NCBI GenBank assembly: GCA_910586745.1
Contig: CAJUJZ010000105.1
Span: forward strand, 1 to 6,196
DNA: 6,196 nucleotides
Direction of reading: 5' to 3'
DNA from: an uncultured Mucispirillum sp.
GTDB lineage: Bacteria; Chrysiogenota; Deferribacteres; Deferribacterales; Mucispirillaceae
The notes beneath the pieces were generated by a model. The model worked only from the letters and a program-made list of their open reading frames with translations, made no database searches and was not told the origin of the DNA. The translations under genes were made by a program, and so were the position numbers. This document shows, piece by piece, positions 6,115-6,196 of this stretch (the first letter of the stretch is position 1; the number at the start of each line of letters is the position of its first letter).

Positions 6115-6196
6115 ATATGCTTCACTTATAAATCAAGCTCGGTATAGACTACGAGTTTCGCATTATCAGTCATTTTGAGCCTGATTTTTACAGGCG
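6115..6196. repeat. Composite inverted repeat, tandem copy 2 (cut by window edge)
   Basis: Bases 6120-6196 match 6013-6089 with three substitutions in 77 positions, at a period of 107 bp. The substitutions are 6017 G to 6124 A, 6022 C to 6129 T (loop) and 6034 A to 6141 G, all in the left hairpin. One breaks a G-C pair and one turns T-A into T-G. The centre and right arm are identical up to the window end, which removes the final AAAAATCT. Bases 6098-6114 (AAATTCTCTATTTTTTT) form the spacer. More units may follow to the right. Confidence 0.9.

Noticed and set aside
6065..6115. Right hairpin plus the T-run at 6108-6114 as an intrinsic terminator
   Set aside because: The T-run begins about 12 nt after the stem rather than directly behind it, and the stem is interrupted by a 2x2 mismatch, so a terminator role is not supported.
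6008..6196. CRISPR array
   Set aside because: The unit is 90 bp with a fixed 107-bp period, the spacer is a 17-bp AT-rich stretch, and the repeats are internally palindromic throughout; no cas gene is present.

Overview
The window is AT-rich chromosomal DNA from a Gram-negative-like bacterium. Two proteins carry clear export signals, and the accessory content includes an insertion-sequence remnant and structured repeats. Base composition and gene style would fit a low-GC host-associated lineage such as Deferribacterota (Mucispirillum-like), but this is a tentative impression and no rRNA or lineage marker is present.

Left edge (1-383): the last 34 codons of an IS30-type transposase run rightward and stop at 103-105. 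An ArsR/SmtB-type metal-sensor gene runs leftward into it, and the two stop codons overlap. The sensor keeps its Cys-x-Cys metal motif, helix-turn-helix and wing but lacks the usual C-terminal helix, so insertion of the element probably cut the gene. A perfect 8-6-8 palindrome at 342-363, just upstream of the sensor start, is a good candidate for its operator.

Centre (384-4418): two leftward genes separated by 9 bp form an operon. The first (4418 to 2568) encodes an exported M1-type (gluzincin) metallopeptidase with HEVLH and a downstream Glu. The second (2558 to 384) encodes an exported protein with a ChaN-like domain (GENH...HH...GNGH) followed by a PDZ domain. By eye, the first 330 or so residues of the ChaN-like protein align with the M1 peptidase from just after its zinc site to its C-terminus. 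The pair therefore appears to be an active peptidase and a zinc-site-less M1 paralogue fused to ChaN and PDZ domains. A joint envelope function in peptide or heme/metal handling is inferred, not shown.

Right (4419-6196): a divergent intergenic region with promoter-like motifs separates the operon from a rightward purine permease of the NCS2 (AzgA/PbuG-like) family, whose start at 4623 is fixed by an AAGGAG site. Downstream are an extended -10-like promoter motif and two tandem copies (107-bp period) of a composite inverted repeat. Each arm folds as a hairpin with a 7-nt loop and a conserved 2x2 internal mismatch. The second copy is cut by the window edge, so the array may continue.
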